Assembly (NCBI GenBank): GCA_022385755.1
Contig: MU278356.1
Location: 728,589 to 792,588 of the forward strand
Direction of reading: 5' to 3'
Source: Trametopsis cervina
Lineage: Eukaryota; Basidiomycota; Agaricomycetes; Polyporales; Irpicaceae
Length of the DNA: 64,000 nucleotides
Positions 31,909 through 42,432 of this stretch are shown piece by piece. How positions within the stretch are numbered: the first letter of the stretch is position 1; each line of letters begins with the position of its first letter. A program made the position numbers and the translations under genes. The notes beneath the pieces were generated by a model that saw nothing but the letters and a program-made list of their open reading frames with translations, had not been told where the DNA came from and ran no database searches.

Positions 31909-34256
31909 TCAGACCCAAACCCTCCAAAAGACATTCCCCCCATGCCCATCCTCCTCATCCTCCGCCCCATCCTCATTCTCATCGTCACCCCATATCATCC
32001 ACATCATCTCACCAGCAGCGCGCACCATCCCCTCCTGGCCCATCCGTTCACACACCCGCCTCAACACCCGCTCCATCCCATTCCCGAGCCCCAGCATCTC
32101 AAACACGAACCCGGGCAGGTAGGCCTCTGCCTGCAGGTACCACCGTAGTTCCCATAAGTCCGTGATCTCGACGGTTGATGTTGCAGGTGAGGGATGGTCC
32201 GGCGCCGAGTCTTGCTCGTCGGAGGTGATGTCGTCTGCCTCCCAGGGCTGCCAAGGCTCATATTCGTAGTCGGGTTCCTGCCAGACATACACGAAGTCGT
32301 CAGAGGAGGAGGAGGCGTCGTTCTCCGCGGCGGTCAGCGCCGGGTCGTTAATGGCTTCGTCCTGCTCTGCATGGTTGATGTCATTGTAGTCGTCAGAGTC
32401 GTCAAGATCGTCATGGTTGTTAAAGTCGTTAAAGTCGTCATAGTCATCGTCAAAGTCATCATAGTCGTCAAAGTCACCAAAGTCGTTGAAGTCATCATAG
32501 TCGTCGTCAAAGTCTCCAAAGTCATCGTCGGTAAAGTCATCCTCAGCGTCCAGCGCATCGCCATCCAAGTCCACAGGTGCAGGCCAGTCCTGCGCCTCCA
32601 GGCCGTCCTCAATAAAGTCGTCCGCGTCGTGCCCGTGCTCAGGTTCCTGCCAGACACGCACAAAGAAGTCCGCGCCGGTGTCTTCGTCGTCGGTGAGAAG
32701 CGCCTCGTCATCTGAAGCCCAGTCTGAAGAGGAGGTGGAGGAGGAGGAGTCCCAGTCTTGCTCGGCAGCTATAGCCTGTTCTTGCTGAGTAGGAATCCAG
32801 TCCTGTTCGGCAGCTATAACCTGTTCTTGCTGGGTAGGAATCCAGTCCTGTTCTTGCTGATTAGGAATCCAGTCCTGTTCGTAATCGCCGTCGTAGTTGT
32901 CGTCACTGTCGTCGCTGTCATCACTACTGTCGTCGTCGTCGTAGTGGCCGTCGTCGCTACTGTCATCATCGTCGTCGCTACTGTCGTCGTCATCGTCGTC
33001 GTCGTCGCCCAGCGACTCGACCTCATCCTCCTCGGCGTCGGCCCAGCCATGCCCATCTTCATCGTCCTCAACGCGTCGGAGATCCCGCTCCTCGACGTTC
33101 AACTATAACAGCACAAGTCACATCAGCCGCGTCGTCGACCCAACACATACGAGAACACTCACCAAGTATGCCTCACGAACCAGCATCACCGTCCAGCCAA
33201 ACATGAACCCCAGTACGAAGGAGGCCAAGACGACAGCAGCCGCGGGGAGCCACTTGAAGAGGTCGAACTCCAGTCCAGCGGGAGCCAGCCAGCCAAGAGT
33301 GTACAGGAAAAGGAGGACAGTGTCGAGAGTACGGTCGTAGACGTCGTGCCAGCGAGTCAAGAAGGACACCAGGCGGTCGGGACACAGAAGGGTTATCAAA
33401 CCGAGAGCGAGAATGAGACCGAGAAGCGCGCTGAGTGCGATGTTCCACATCGTCCTGTTTTGCGCATCGATGTCGAGCTGCCAGAGCTCATAGGCTTCGT
33501 CGTCGTCAGCAGCAGCGTTACCCAGCGCCTCGTCCTCGTCCTCGTCACCCCGGTCTTCGTCGAGAAAGTTCTCGTCGAGAGAGTTGGCGACGTTGGTGGG
33601 GATCCCCTCGACAGCCGCCACCCAGGCTCGTATAAAGGGGGCATGAAAGTCCGCGCCGTCGTCGGGAGGGTGGTTGGGCTGGACGTTGGTACGCGGATGC
33701 CAGATATACAGACGCCTGTTGACGTGCTCGTCGGGCACGTCGTGCAGTGACTCGTCGTCGTCTGACCAGTCTGACCCGTTGTCAGTAATCAAGTCCGGCT
33801 CGTCGTCAATGCCCCAGCCGCCGTTGTCGTCGTCGTCGTCCAGCGACTCGTCTTCGTGAACTTTCGGGGAAGCGCGCTGAAGCAGCCGTATCAGCAGAGC
33901 GCACAGCCGGCAGACCCAAAGCTACTCACATAGAACGAAACACAGTTCAGTGTAACGCTGAGCACCGTGAGGCCCAAGGTGATCTGTAGGCCGAGGTCGA
34001 ACTCCGTCGGAGCCCAGCAGACGGCGCACAGATGGAAGAAGACGGTGTCAGAGATAGTGTGGAAGGCGTCGTAGAGTTGGGCGACGCGTTCATGGAACAG
34101 AAGGAAAAGAAAATCGAAACAGAGACCGAGAAAAGCGGAGGCGTTGAGGCCAACCGCTGTGCCGAACCGGGCGGCGACACTCTGCGCTTCCAGGGGAGGA
34201 ACGTACGCGGTGCCGTGGACGGGACGGAGGGGTGAATCGCCTACATGGGGATGCAT
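31909..34256 (-). CDS. Highly acidic multi-pass membrane protein with duplicated two-helix module (uncharacterised)
   Basis: I do not recognise a named family. Three exons join cleanly in phase 0: 34256-33930 (109 codons), 33876-33163 (238 codons) and 33102-31909 (397 codons plus stop), giving 744 residues. Residues about 33-109 form two hydrophobic segments around 'WAPTEFDL'. Residues about 254-343 repeat the layout around 'WLAPAGLEFDLFKWL'. Each module is followed at once by a phase-0 intron and then an Asp/Glu-rich stretch, which suggests exon duplication. The 397-residue tail has poly-Asp/Ser blocks, four 'EQDW(IP)' units, a 'DDFNDFGDFDDYDDF'-type tract and two copies of an 'FVxVWQEP' box. 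It ends in 'NVFWRVWV'. With four or more membrane segments it is probably an integral membrane protein; topology and function are unknown. A TATA box 40 nt upstream supports the start. Confidence 0.75.
32390..32545 (-). repeat. Triplet-rich tract coding for Asp/Phe/Tyr repeats
   Basis: Plus-strand GTC, GTT and ATC triplets in near-periodic array (for example AAAGTCGTCATAGTCATC) code on the minus strand for an Asp tract with Phe or Tyr every two to four residues. It is part of the acidic protein's third exon and is likely to be length-variable between strains. Confidence 0.7.
32755..32881 (-). repeat. Tandem repeat coding for EQDWIP units
   Basis: The words TAGGAATCCAGTCCTGTTC and TTGCTG recur three times in frame, with a partial fourth unit. 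On the minus strand they encode 'EQDWIPTQQEQ' spaced by 'AIAA' or 'VIAA'. It is part of the acidic membrane protein. Confidence 0.75.
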
Positions 34257-35305
34257 GCGGTAACTGGAGAAGGGAGGATGTTGAAGTTGGAGGGGTATTT
34301 ATAGTGTCCTGGGCTGGCATGTTGATGTCAGCCCAACTGGAAAGCTTCGACGAGAAGGTGCCCGGTTTGGGAGTGTCCTGGTTTGCTCGACCGGTTTTGG
34401 CGAGTGATCGATCGTTGACCAGTGCTTGGCTTGTTCCAGTACATCGAGCTAGAAAAGACAGTCTGCGTGTGACGTGAACATCAGCGAATATAGCCAGAGT
34501 TGCTGGGCAACTTCGTTGTGTACATACCTTACTTCGAGCTGCAGCCCAACACACGGACACAAACGTGCTGGCAGTATAGGGGCACCGCAACCACTCTGTG
34601 AGCGAATCAAGTCGTACTTCTCCTGGGTTTCGATACCGACAGCAGCGCAGCCTAAAGGCTTCTGTCCACGCTCGGAGTTCATGGCGAACCCCGCCCAGTA
34701 ACTTGGTAGTGGCCTCATCCTCAGGTTTTGCTTCTGTAGGTACAACTCTGTCAAACCGGCAGGAAAGGGTCAGGGTTGCGAGAGAGTCACATATACCCTG
34801 ACTTAGTGCAAAATAGTATAGTGCAAAAGCCCTTAGTCTATGTAATAGAGCTGGGTGTATTGTAAGCCACAATACAGCCCACCTCTGTTACCGAGGACCA
34901 AGGGCTGATGACTAGTTAGAACAGACACGTGCCCAAGAGCATATCATGGTGCGGTTTGAAAAAGCGATAGCATTGCATAGATTACAGTATACATACGACA
35001 GGACAGCGATTTATATATGTGTGTGAGAGCTTGTGGACTGTTGTGGGGCTTGTGAAGGTTGTTTTTGGGTTTGAGTTCAGGTTTATCTACTGTATCGGGC
35101 ATGATTGAAGTATCCGCGCATACGTTCATAGGCTTCGGTCCGGATCTGACAGCGGTCTGCGTATCCACCGTGAGCATACCGTTTGAGTAAGGAAAGGGAG
35201 GGGACGTACCTGAGTCTCTAGCAGGCTGCGCATGATCGGGATACATACATATTACACACACACGCCTACGCACGCGGGGGCGCAGGAGAGGGCAGGGGAA
35301 CAGCT
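34257..35305. other. Upstream region of the acidic protein gene and TAF10 3' flank
   Basis: The first 50 nt carry a TATA box for the acidic protein gene. The remaining sequence to the TAF10 stop is about 1 kb. An overlapping minus-strand reading frame (34872-34090) and a second one (34754-34449) are open but carry no recognisable domain, and the former overlaps the acidic gene in another frame. I treat the stretch as non-coding. Confidence 0.4.
34296..34303 (-). promoter_or_regulatory. TATA box of the acidic membrane protein gene
   Basis: TATAAATA on the minus strand, 40 nt upstream of the ATG at 34256. This spacing implies a very short 5' leader. Confidence 0.55.
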
Positions 35306-36162
35306 TTACATGTAGAAATCCGGCTTTCGCGAGTTGATGCCGTACTCTGCGAGTGCGCCGCTGAGGTCTTCCATCATCAACGTCGTCTTCGTCTTATCCT
35401 GTGGGTAGATCAGCGATGACGCAGACACGTGAGCTGTAGCAAGCGAGGACTGACTCTGGCTGAGGCGGGGCCCTGCGTCGCACGCGAGCGCCCACCGGAC
35501 GCGTTTGCGCGTATCCGCGCGTGCTGGTACGCGTCTTGCGCGATGTCTGACACGAATTTCTGCGCTGCGAGGGACAACAGCCGTTTTCTGCAATAATGGG
35601 CAAACAAAGAGACAGGGAAAGGGGAGGCAAAGACGAGGCTCGTTTCAGCTTGGTTTCTGTAAGCTGAGGAGAAAAGGGTTCACAGTCGGACATCCTCGCA
35701 TTCAAATCCTACTCGTTGGAGGTAGTAGTCTGTGACTTCGTTGGGGATCTGTGGCACGATTGCTGCCAATTAGCATGATGTTGCGGTTGAGAGTGGCACG
35801 CGATCATAACACTTCAGCGGCAAGGGCTGTTCGCACTAGTGCAGCTCTCGACGATGGAAGGGGAGGGCGGATCGACGTACCAAAGGCTCGTAATCGTCCA
35901 GCATGAGCAGAAATTCGGCCAGTGTTCTGTCCTTCCTTGTACTTTCGGCATTGGCCCTCGATGGCGGCACTGCTGGTGTTGCTGTGGCGGGCTGTGTACC
36001 CGAGGACGATGCGACTGGCGGCGTTGCAGTCGATGTGCCCGCGTATTGCGTCGGCTCTGGCGTGGGTACTTGCGAAGAAGACGGCGGTTGCGTCGCTGGG
36101 ACGGGCGTGTAGGTGTAGGCGGTGTTCTGCTGCGAGCTCGACTCTTGATAGGGGGTCGTCAT
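35306..36162 (-). CDS. TAF10: TFIID/SAGA subunit TAF10
   Basis: TAF10 is a histone-fold subunit shared by the general factor TFIID and the SAGA coactivator. A low-complexity Ser/Thr/Pro/Gln N-terminus (about 75 residues) precedes the conserved core. The core reads 'RTLAEFLLMLDDYEP', then by splicing 'LIPNEVTDYYLQRVGFEC', then 'RLLSLAAQKFVSDIAQDAYQ'. The C-terminal histone-fold helix 'TLMMEDLSGALAEYGINSRK' ends at 35306. Core length and order match TAF10 across eukaryotes. I use the ATG at 36162 ('MTTPYQESSSQQ'); an in-frame ATG nine codons upstream (36189) is equally open. The gene is head-to-head with ADA1, another SAGA subunit. Confidence 0.93.
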
Positions 36163-36510
36163 CGTGTGTATTGTTGAGTGAGAGAGCAAAGCGCAAGTGG
36201 TAGAACAAGATGGATGCTGTGGCAGGTGTGTAGAACAAGGACGATGGTGACGGTGTGGATGAGAGCAAGCGACAAGCTTGACGCGGTAACTCTCAGTTCA
36301 GGGCCGTACAGGCGCGATCTAGGCCATATTGGGACATTAGCGCCAGCGCATCTTGTAGGCCAGGCGTGATATGCAAGCCAGTGGCCACTACATACCTAGG
36401 ATTATAACGGAGGTGTGTATCATCGCATGCTGTCCTTTGAAACCAAAGGTTGACCACGCGTAGGCCAAATATACTTGACTGGGCCTCTCACCTACCCCCG
36501 TTGTGCTCTC
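36163..36510. promoter_or_regulatory. Divergent promoter of TAF10 and ADA1
   Basis: This 348-nt region is the only sequence between the two starts, so both SAGA-subunit genes must draw control elements from it or from each other's bodies. No canonical TATA box was found close to either start, which is usual for constitutive genes. Co-regulation is inference. Confidence 0.5.
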
Positions 36511-37651
36511 ATGTCATTGTCGTCGACAACAACTATAAAGGCCCAGCTAGCCGCGATCTTAGGCCCGAAGACACCCCAATACTACAAGATTTTCCAGGAA
36601 TACCTCTGCGCACGTATATCTCGAATAGAATTTGACGACCAGATCAAGGAATGTCTAGGGAGGGACAACATCACAGCGAGTGAGCCGCAGCCGCACGATC
36701 TCTTCGCACCGACATACTAACACACCTCGCCCGCCCGCAGTCACACTTCACAATTCGCTCATAGTCTCGCTACTTGACCCTTCTGCACACCTTGCACCGC
36801 CCACCCCCCCTCCCGATGCGCCTCCACCCCCGCCGCGCAAACGGCGTCGCACGCTGCCGTACCAAGGGGAGAACGATGATAGCTATACTCTGCGCTCGAC
36901 GAGGCTGAAGCGGTGGACGATTGGGATGGGGAAGAAGGAGCGCGATAGGGTGCGTGGGCTGGAGACTGTGGCTTTAACCACGGAGCGGAGACCGAGGAAA
37001 GAGCGAGACGAGGTGGCGGCGGAGAGGGGTGTGGTGTTGTTGCAGGAGCGGGGAGGTAAGTGTTGCGAACTCCTGGGCGCAGATGGGGCACATATCTGAC
37101 TGTTAGTGAACAGAACCTCCGGGAAGCAGATTGTCGTTGCATCTGGCCTCTGTGACTCGTGCTCCCACCCTCCAACATATATCTGACCGTATCAACCTGA
37201 TCTCCGCTCAGCATAATCTGACAGCTCCCAACCGGAATGTAGCACAGCTACTTATGCTGGCTTTTGAGGTAACTTAACCTCATGCTACATCCGTTCCCGT
37301 GTCTCTGCTAACTTGCATATTCAGTACAAGCTCAAACAGCTTATAACCGGTGCACTCTCAATGACCTCCACCTCGCACGCCATTACCTCCATAAAGCCCT
37401 CCGCGCGACACTCATCCACCAGCCACCTCTCCACCAGCTCCTTCCATACGCTATTCACCATATCCCCCGCCATGCTGCCGAATAGGTCGGCCGCAGCGAT
37501 GCGGCTGGCGATGGGCGAGAACGACACGACGGAGGAAGAGCCGCATCTCTTGAGGGCGAAGGAGGTGAACGACCCGAGGTGGCAGATGTTCGCGCTGTTG
37601 GGTCAGAGGAGTACGGTGAAAGAGGCGTTGCACTCGAGGACTGTCCCATAG
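36511..37651 (+). CDS. HFI1: SAGA complex subunit Ada1/Hfi1
   Basis: This is a structural subunit of the SAGA histone acetyltransferase complex; its histone fold pairs with TAF12 in the core. The N-terminus 'TTTIKAQLAAILGPKTPQYY' followed by 'KIFQEYLCARISRIEFDDQI' is the SAGA-Tad1 opening. After an intron comes 'TLHNSLIVSLL', the second family block. A Pro/Arg/Lys-rich linker with a basic cluster ('PPPPPRKRRRTLPYQGEN') follows and could be a nuclear signal. The histone-fold helices appear in the next exons ('HISDRINLISAQHNL', 'VAQLLMLAFE'). The C-terminal part ends 'QRSTVKEALHSRTVP' at 37651. Around 310 residues in four or five exons. The start at 36511 is the first ATG of the conserved frame. 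Confidence 0.87.
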
Positions 37652-37999
37652 TACTGCGTTTAGGGGTCGTGTGTAGCAGTCTCATTCACCATTGTATTCT
37701 ATGTCTTACTAACTTGTACTTGATTATCCTCGTTGAAGCCGTGCACTTAGAATGCCTGCCGGACTTCATCGATATACCACAATTTTACCTTCCAAATTCT
37801 ACGTCACTCGAGCACGAGGCTCACTGATCAACCATTCAGCCATTTGTCTCTCTGAAGATGAAGTTCCGAGGCATGTCCGTGATCATGAGACTATCGTATA
37901 AGAGCAGCATAGATAAGACGCAATGAAGCACCGGCTACCCAAACGGCCTCATCTGCGAAACACACGTCTCTCACAAGTAACAAAGGGCCACTGATCGCA
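37652..37999 (+). other. Intergenic: ADA1 3' flank and oxidoreductase promoter
   Basis: This 348-nt gap lies between two plus-strand genes. No clear TATA box or other feature was seen. Confidence 0.4.
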
Positions 38000-39503
38000 A
38001 TGGTGTACACACTGCGATGGGGAATTATCGCAACGGGATGGATCTCGAAGACTTTCGTCCTGGTACGTGACGTGAGTGAAGATCATTCGAAATGGGCTGA
38101 CGCTAGTGTACATCTTACAGGATCTGTTAGCTGATCCCAAGGAGTACGTCTCTGTATTTCCAGACGTTCACACTGTATAGCTAATACAAGTGTGCTGCTT
38201 CCAGACGGGACGTCTCCGACGTTGCACACGAAGTGGCAGCAGTGGGCTCTCGTACCATCGAGAGCGCACAAAAGTTCATTGATGCACATGCACTGAAAAC
38301 AAACGCAAAGGCCTATGGATCGTACGAGGAGTTGTATGCCGACTCTGTGAGCACTTCCTGATATAACTACTATACGACAATGTGTTAACCACTATCACCA
38401 TATGGCCCGAAGAACGTCGATGCCATCTACATCGGTACGTTTACTCGTTTCTCCAAGCCACCCAATGACACCCTTCCGACGTTGTCTGACAGGCACCCCG
38501 CACACGATGCACTACGAGAATGCACGAGACGCGCTACGCGCAGGCAAGCACGTCCTCTGTGAGAAGGCAACGACCTCCAACGCCGCGGAGCTGCGTGCCC
38601 TTCTCGCCATCGCCAAAGAAAAGAACCTGTTCTTCATGGAGGCGATGTGGACCCGCTTCCAGCCGCTCGTGAAGGACATCAAGCAGGTTGCTGAGGAAGG
38701 TAGCCTGGGGCTGCCCGTGGTTTTGCATGCTGACCTGGCGGGCGACTTCGATATCGAGAGTAAGTTTTTGTGTTTGGAAGAATGTCGTTAAAGCATGGTA
38801 CCGACTGTGCTGCTGCAGATATTCCCAAGACGCACAGAATCCTCGACCCGAAGCTTGGTGGAGGTGCATTGCTTGATTTGTACGTAGCTCTTCAAGGTCG
38901 TCCAGACGTATTGACCCAACTTCGACGCAGAGGCCCGTACCCCATGATCTGGGCAGTCCTGGGACTATATGAGCACCCCGCGAACAAGGGCGCACGGCCG
39001 ACGAGCATCACCGGGTCGATCCTGAAGACACCTCTGACCGGCGTCGATAGCAGCACGACGATTGTTCTCAACTTCACCGAGCATTTGCAGGCTCAAGCCA
39101 TCTTGAGCTGTAGCATCACCTTGCCGTCGCATGAGCCTGGTGTTACGATCCGTTATCGCAACGGCAACATAAAGGTCCCGGCGCCGATATACCGTCCGAC
39201 GTCGTTCACGGTCGAGTACTTTGACAAGCCTGGCAGTGGCAACGTAGTCAGGTCAGAGACGAGGACGTTCAGGTTTTCAGGAGGCGGATGGTACTATGAG
39301 GCGGACGAAGTTGCAAGGTCCATCAAGGATGGTAAGACCGAAAGCGAAGTGTGGGGACACGACAAGAGCTTGCTGCTCATGGATGTCTTTGACGCGGTAC
39401 GTGATACGCTCTGCACCACTCTTTTTTCAATCTTGAGCTTTCAACGTAGGTGCGAAAGCAGGGCGGATATGAACTGCCTGAGGGCGTCGAGAAGGTTCAC
39501 TAG
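38000..39503 (+). CDS. Gfo/Idh/MocA oxidoreductase, dihydrodiol dehydrogenase type
   Basis: This NAD(P)-dependent oxidoreductase belongs to the group that includes trans-1,2-dihydrobenzene-1,2-diol dehydrogenase and fungal NADP D-xylose 1-dehydrogenase. The N-terminal Rossmann fold opens 'RWGIIATGWISKTFV' (nucleotide-binding GxxxTG region). It continues through 'EVAAVGSRTIESAQKFIDAH', 'VDAIYIGTPHTMHYENARDA' and 'GKHVLCEKATTSNAAELRAL'. The catalytic Lys sits in 'CEKATT', where most relatives have EKP, so the usual Pro is Ala here. The C-terminal sheet domain includes 'FFMEAMWTRFQP', 'DPKLGGGALLDLGPYPM' and 'GGWYYEADEVARSIKDGKTE'. Exon junctions were checked at both ends; the stop is at 39503. 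About 380 residues. The true substrate (sugar or aromatic diol) is undetermined. Confidence 0.88.
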
Positions 39504-40096
39504 AGCAATGGCATGTATAGCAATGAAATAGTTACTATTGTATACTACGCGACTCAACGGGTCTACAATCCTACCGCCAACTTCGATCATAGTGCGCACT
39601 ATAGAAAAGGAGGAATGTCAGCGGATGGTACCCTGGAGGACTTTGCAAGGAACTGGAAGAGTCAGATAAAACGAGCATACTGCCAAAGCAGCTGCCCGAA
39701 GGTAGCTGAGTTGATTTTCTGCAACGCGGGAAGACCCCACTAAAGCCAAATGCCTCAAACATCATACAAAGGAAAGCAGAAAACACACAAAGAAAAGGAT
39801 GAACAAAAGCTTACCTGAGAAATACTATCATGGAACTCTGACAGAGAGAGGTCAATGAGAAAAAGTTAGCATGGGCGCTGCACTTATATATTGCAACTTT
39901 GGCTCCCGACCATCTCCGCTACAATTGGCGTCATGAGCGTGAGCGCTGGATTACAGTGCGGACCCAGTCGCGATGGTGGTGCACTCCCTTGCTTGACCCT
40001 CATCGTCTCTAGCTCAAGCTCGCATACCATTTCCTAGATTTGTTCTGCACTTGACTCGGACCCACCAACCCGCTTGATCGCTTGCCGCGGTAAACC
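39504..40096 (+). promoter_or_regulatory. Intergenic with a TATA-like box before the makorin-type gene
   Basis: This 593-nt gap has TATATA at 39885-39890, about 207 nt upstream of the next ATG. Small reading frames at 39513-39786 are on both strands and look like chance. Confidence 0.4.
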
Positions 40097-42160
40097 ATGA
40101 CTGATACCAGACCTGTGACCTCTAAAGCCCGTGGCGTGTGCAGATATTACAACACCTCGACAGGATGTAGAGCAGGAAACAGCTGCAAGTTCTTGCATGG
40201 GGAAGAAAAGCTGACGCCTTTTGATAAGAGCAAGATATGCAAGTTCTATGCTGCGGGGTTCTGTAAACGCGGAGCGACCTGTTGGTTCGTCCACGCGCAG
40301 CCAGACGCTGCACCCACACAGGACCCTGATACAGGAGTGGCGTCGGAAGACGATGTGTGCTGTATCTGTATCGAGAAACCGACGACGTATGGCTTAATGG
40401 GTTAGTGCTTGTGCTTCAGTTGCCGTACACGGACTTACAGCGATCCCAGGTGGCTGCAGCCACATCTTCTGCATAGGGGTCAGTCGTACGACTCCTTCAT
40501 ATCTGACGACGTCTGCTGACACGAATTTCAGTGTATCATGGAATGGAGAAACCCTCGTGGCAAATCTGATGATGTCGTTGCTTCTGGAGTGACGAAGAAA
40601 TGTCCACTATGCCGGGCGAGCTCACAATTCGTTACACCGTCCAGTCACTTCTATCCCGAGGGACATCCGCATAAGGCTATCGCCATCGAGAAGTACAGGC
40701 AGAGTACGTCTCGTGTTCCTTGCAAGTACGTAATGCATGTGCCGTGCTGCGTTCACGTTCACATTAATCCAATAAATGTAGGTATTTCCAGAGGTCACCG
40801 CCTAATAAGCGGTATTGTCCGTTTGGGAAGGATTGCTTCTATCAACATCTCAATGATGATGGAACACCATATGTTTTCAACGAAGGTGTTGACAGCTTGA
40901 TCAGAGCAAGTCCCCACATTCTCCGTCGTCCTATTGACTGACCATAGCTGCAGAGAAGACAGTATCGCGAACTACGCGCCCAATTACAAGCTGACACCTC
41001 GCCGCTTGACCTACATCCTCTGCAGTCCGTACTGGCACGTTTGCAGCTGCTTACTGCAACAGTCTCTGAAGCTGTCTCCTATGATGAATCTGTTGATGAC
41101 TACCTATACGCTGGGGATGATGAAGATGACTGGATGGGGTATCTCCTCGACGACAGTTCGGATCTTATGATCAGTGAGCTTGTGAGTATCATCATGCTGC
41201 TGAGATTGTCTGTGACCGCTGGACAACTGTTGCTAATAGCGGAATGCTATCTCGGCCTACTTGCGTCTTTGACAGGCGGAAAACATCATGTCCACGATGT
41301 TTGCATTGGGCCCGGGTCATTCGCCCTCCACCCCACCGGAGGTCGCCTCAAGTCATGATTCTTCGCATGGCGCGGAGTCCTCCACTACTAGTACTCCAGT
41401 GATTGAGGTCCAAGAGCTGCCGTCACCCAACGAGCAGTCAATCGAGCCCTCCGGATCTGTGATCTCGGGAGCAACCCTTCTTGATCAACCTGGGAGTCGT
41501 TCAAGTCAGTCCACTCCTTTGGGATGTATATACGAGACAGACCTACAGCCAATACCACGCCCGTCTTCAGCACCGGGTCTAATGCCATCTCGCTTCAGCA
41601 CCAGTATCCCGGGTCGCGCACTGTCCTCTCGCGTTGACTCCATCGAGGGTACAGACAATTTGCTTGCTGTCCCTTGGACCGGACAAATACCGCCCTTCGA
41701 ACCCACACGCGCTGATGACTCGAGGACTCTCCCTACAGACAATGGACCCTCGAGTGTAGAGTCCGTTGAGTCTTCACCAGGAGGTGAACAGGCCTTTGTC
41801 ACCCCCTTGCCTGCAGCCACGCCAGTCTCTATATCGGCCTCCATGGCGGAGACTGCCTCAAACAATGCGGCTATCTGCGATGGCTGCGCGGCTGCAGCTG
41901 TTCAGGATTCTGATCCTCCTTTCATGACTGACGGTCGGGGACGGGTTGTGTGGAGCAGCTCTACGGCGGGGGCCCGCTCTCGACGTGGCAGAACGACCGC
42001 TCCGTTGAGTGCTGTGATGACGTCGAGGGACAAGCCGCGAGGAGATGCACAAACTAGGGATCACAGCCAGACGAACTCGCCTGTTGTACGTCCTGCGTCG
42101 CTAGCGAGAGGAGGATCGGGAAGACATGACCGCCAGTCTGTCCCGGATCGAGGAGAATGA
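40097..42160 (+). CDS. Makorin-like CCCH/RING E3 ubiquitin ligase
   Basis: This is a probable RNA-binding E3 ubiquitin ligase. Two CCCH fingers come first: C-x8-C-x5-C-x3-H ('CRYYNTSTGCRAGNSCKFLH') and C-x7-C-x5-C-x3-H ('CKFYAAGFCKRGATCWFVH'). A C3HC4 RING follows across two introns ('CCICIEKPTTYGLM', then 'GGCSHIFC', 'CIMEWR' and 'KKCPLC'). A third finger is split by an intron and restored as 'CKYFQRSPPNKRYCPFGKDC' plus 'FYQH', matching the makorin C-terminal CCCH. An acidic/coiled stretch ends 'DDWMGYLLDDSSDLMISEL'. The last exon adds about 285 Ser/Thr/Pro-rich residues beyond the family's usual end. The stop is at 42160. About 600 residues, longer than animal makorins. Confidence 0.87.
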
Positions 42161-42432
42161 GATGTCTATTTCGAATGTAGTCAAGTAGGGAACCAGTGTA
42201 CTGTATATTATGTCTCTAGGCAACGAAAGTTCATGTCATTCACAACTCGATTAGTCTGCACAAGGTTCGCGTGTAGAGATAGCCTGTTCATTTGGTGGTC
42301 AGTGCGTTATATGAACATACATAACGGTATTCTAGCATATGTTGGTAGTGCCCCACAAAAAAGAACGAAGGTCGTTTCGGATGGAGATATATTAAATGCT
42401 TGGTGAAGCAGTCCCCCACGTCCTTTCACGCC

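Noticed and set aside
32194..32715. Valine/isoleucine-rich plus-strand open frame antisense to the acidic tail
   Set aside because: Its hydrophobic composition is the direct complement of the GAC/GAT (Asp) codons of the real gene. It is a shadow.
34090..34872. 260-codon minus-strand open frame upstream of the acidic protein gene
   Set aside because: It overlaps the start of the acidic gene in another frame and spans its TATA box. It shows no domain or repeat signature.
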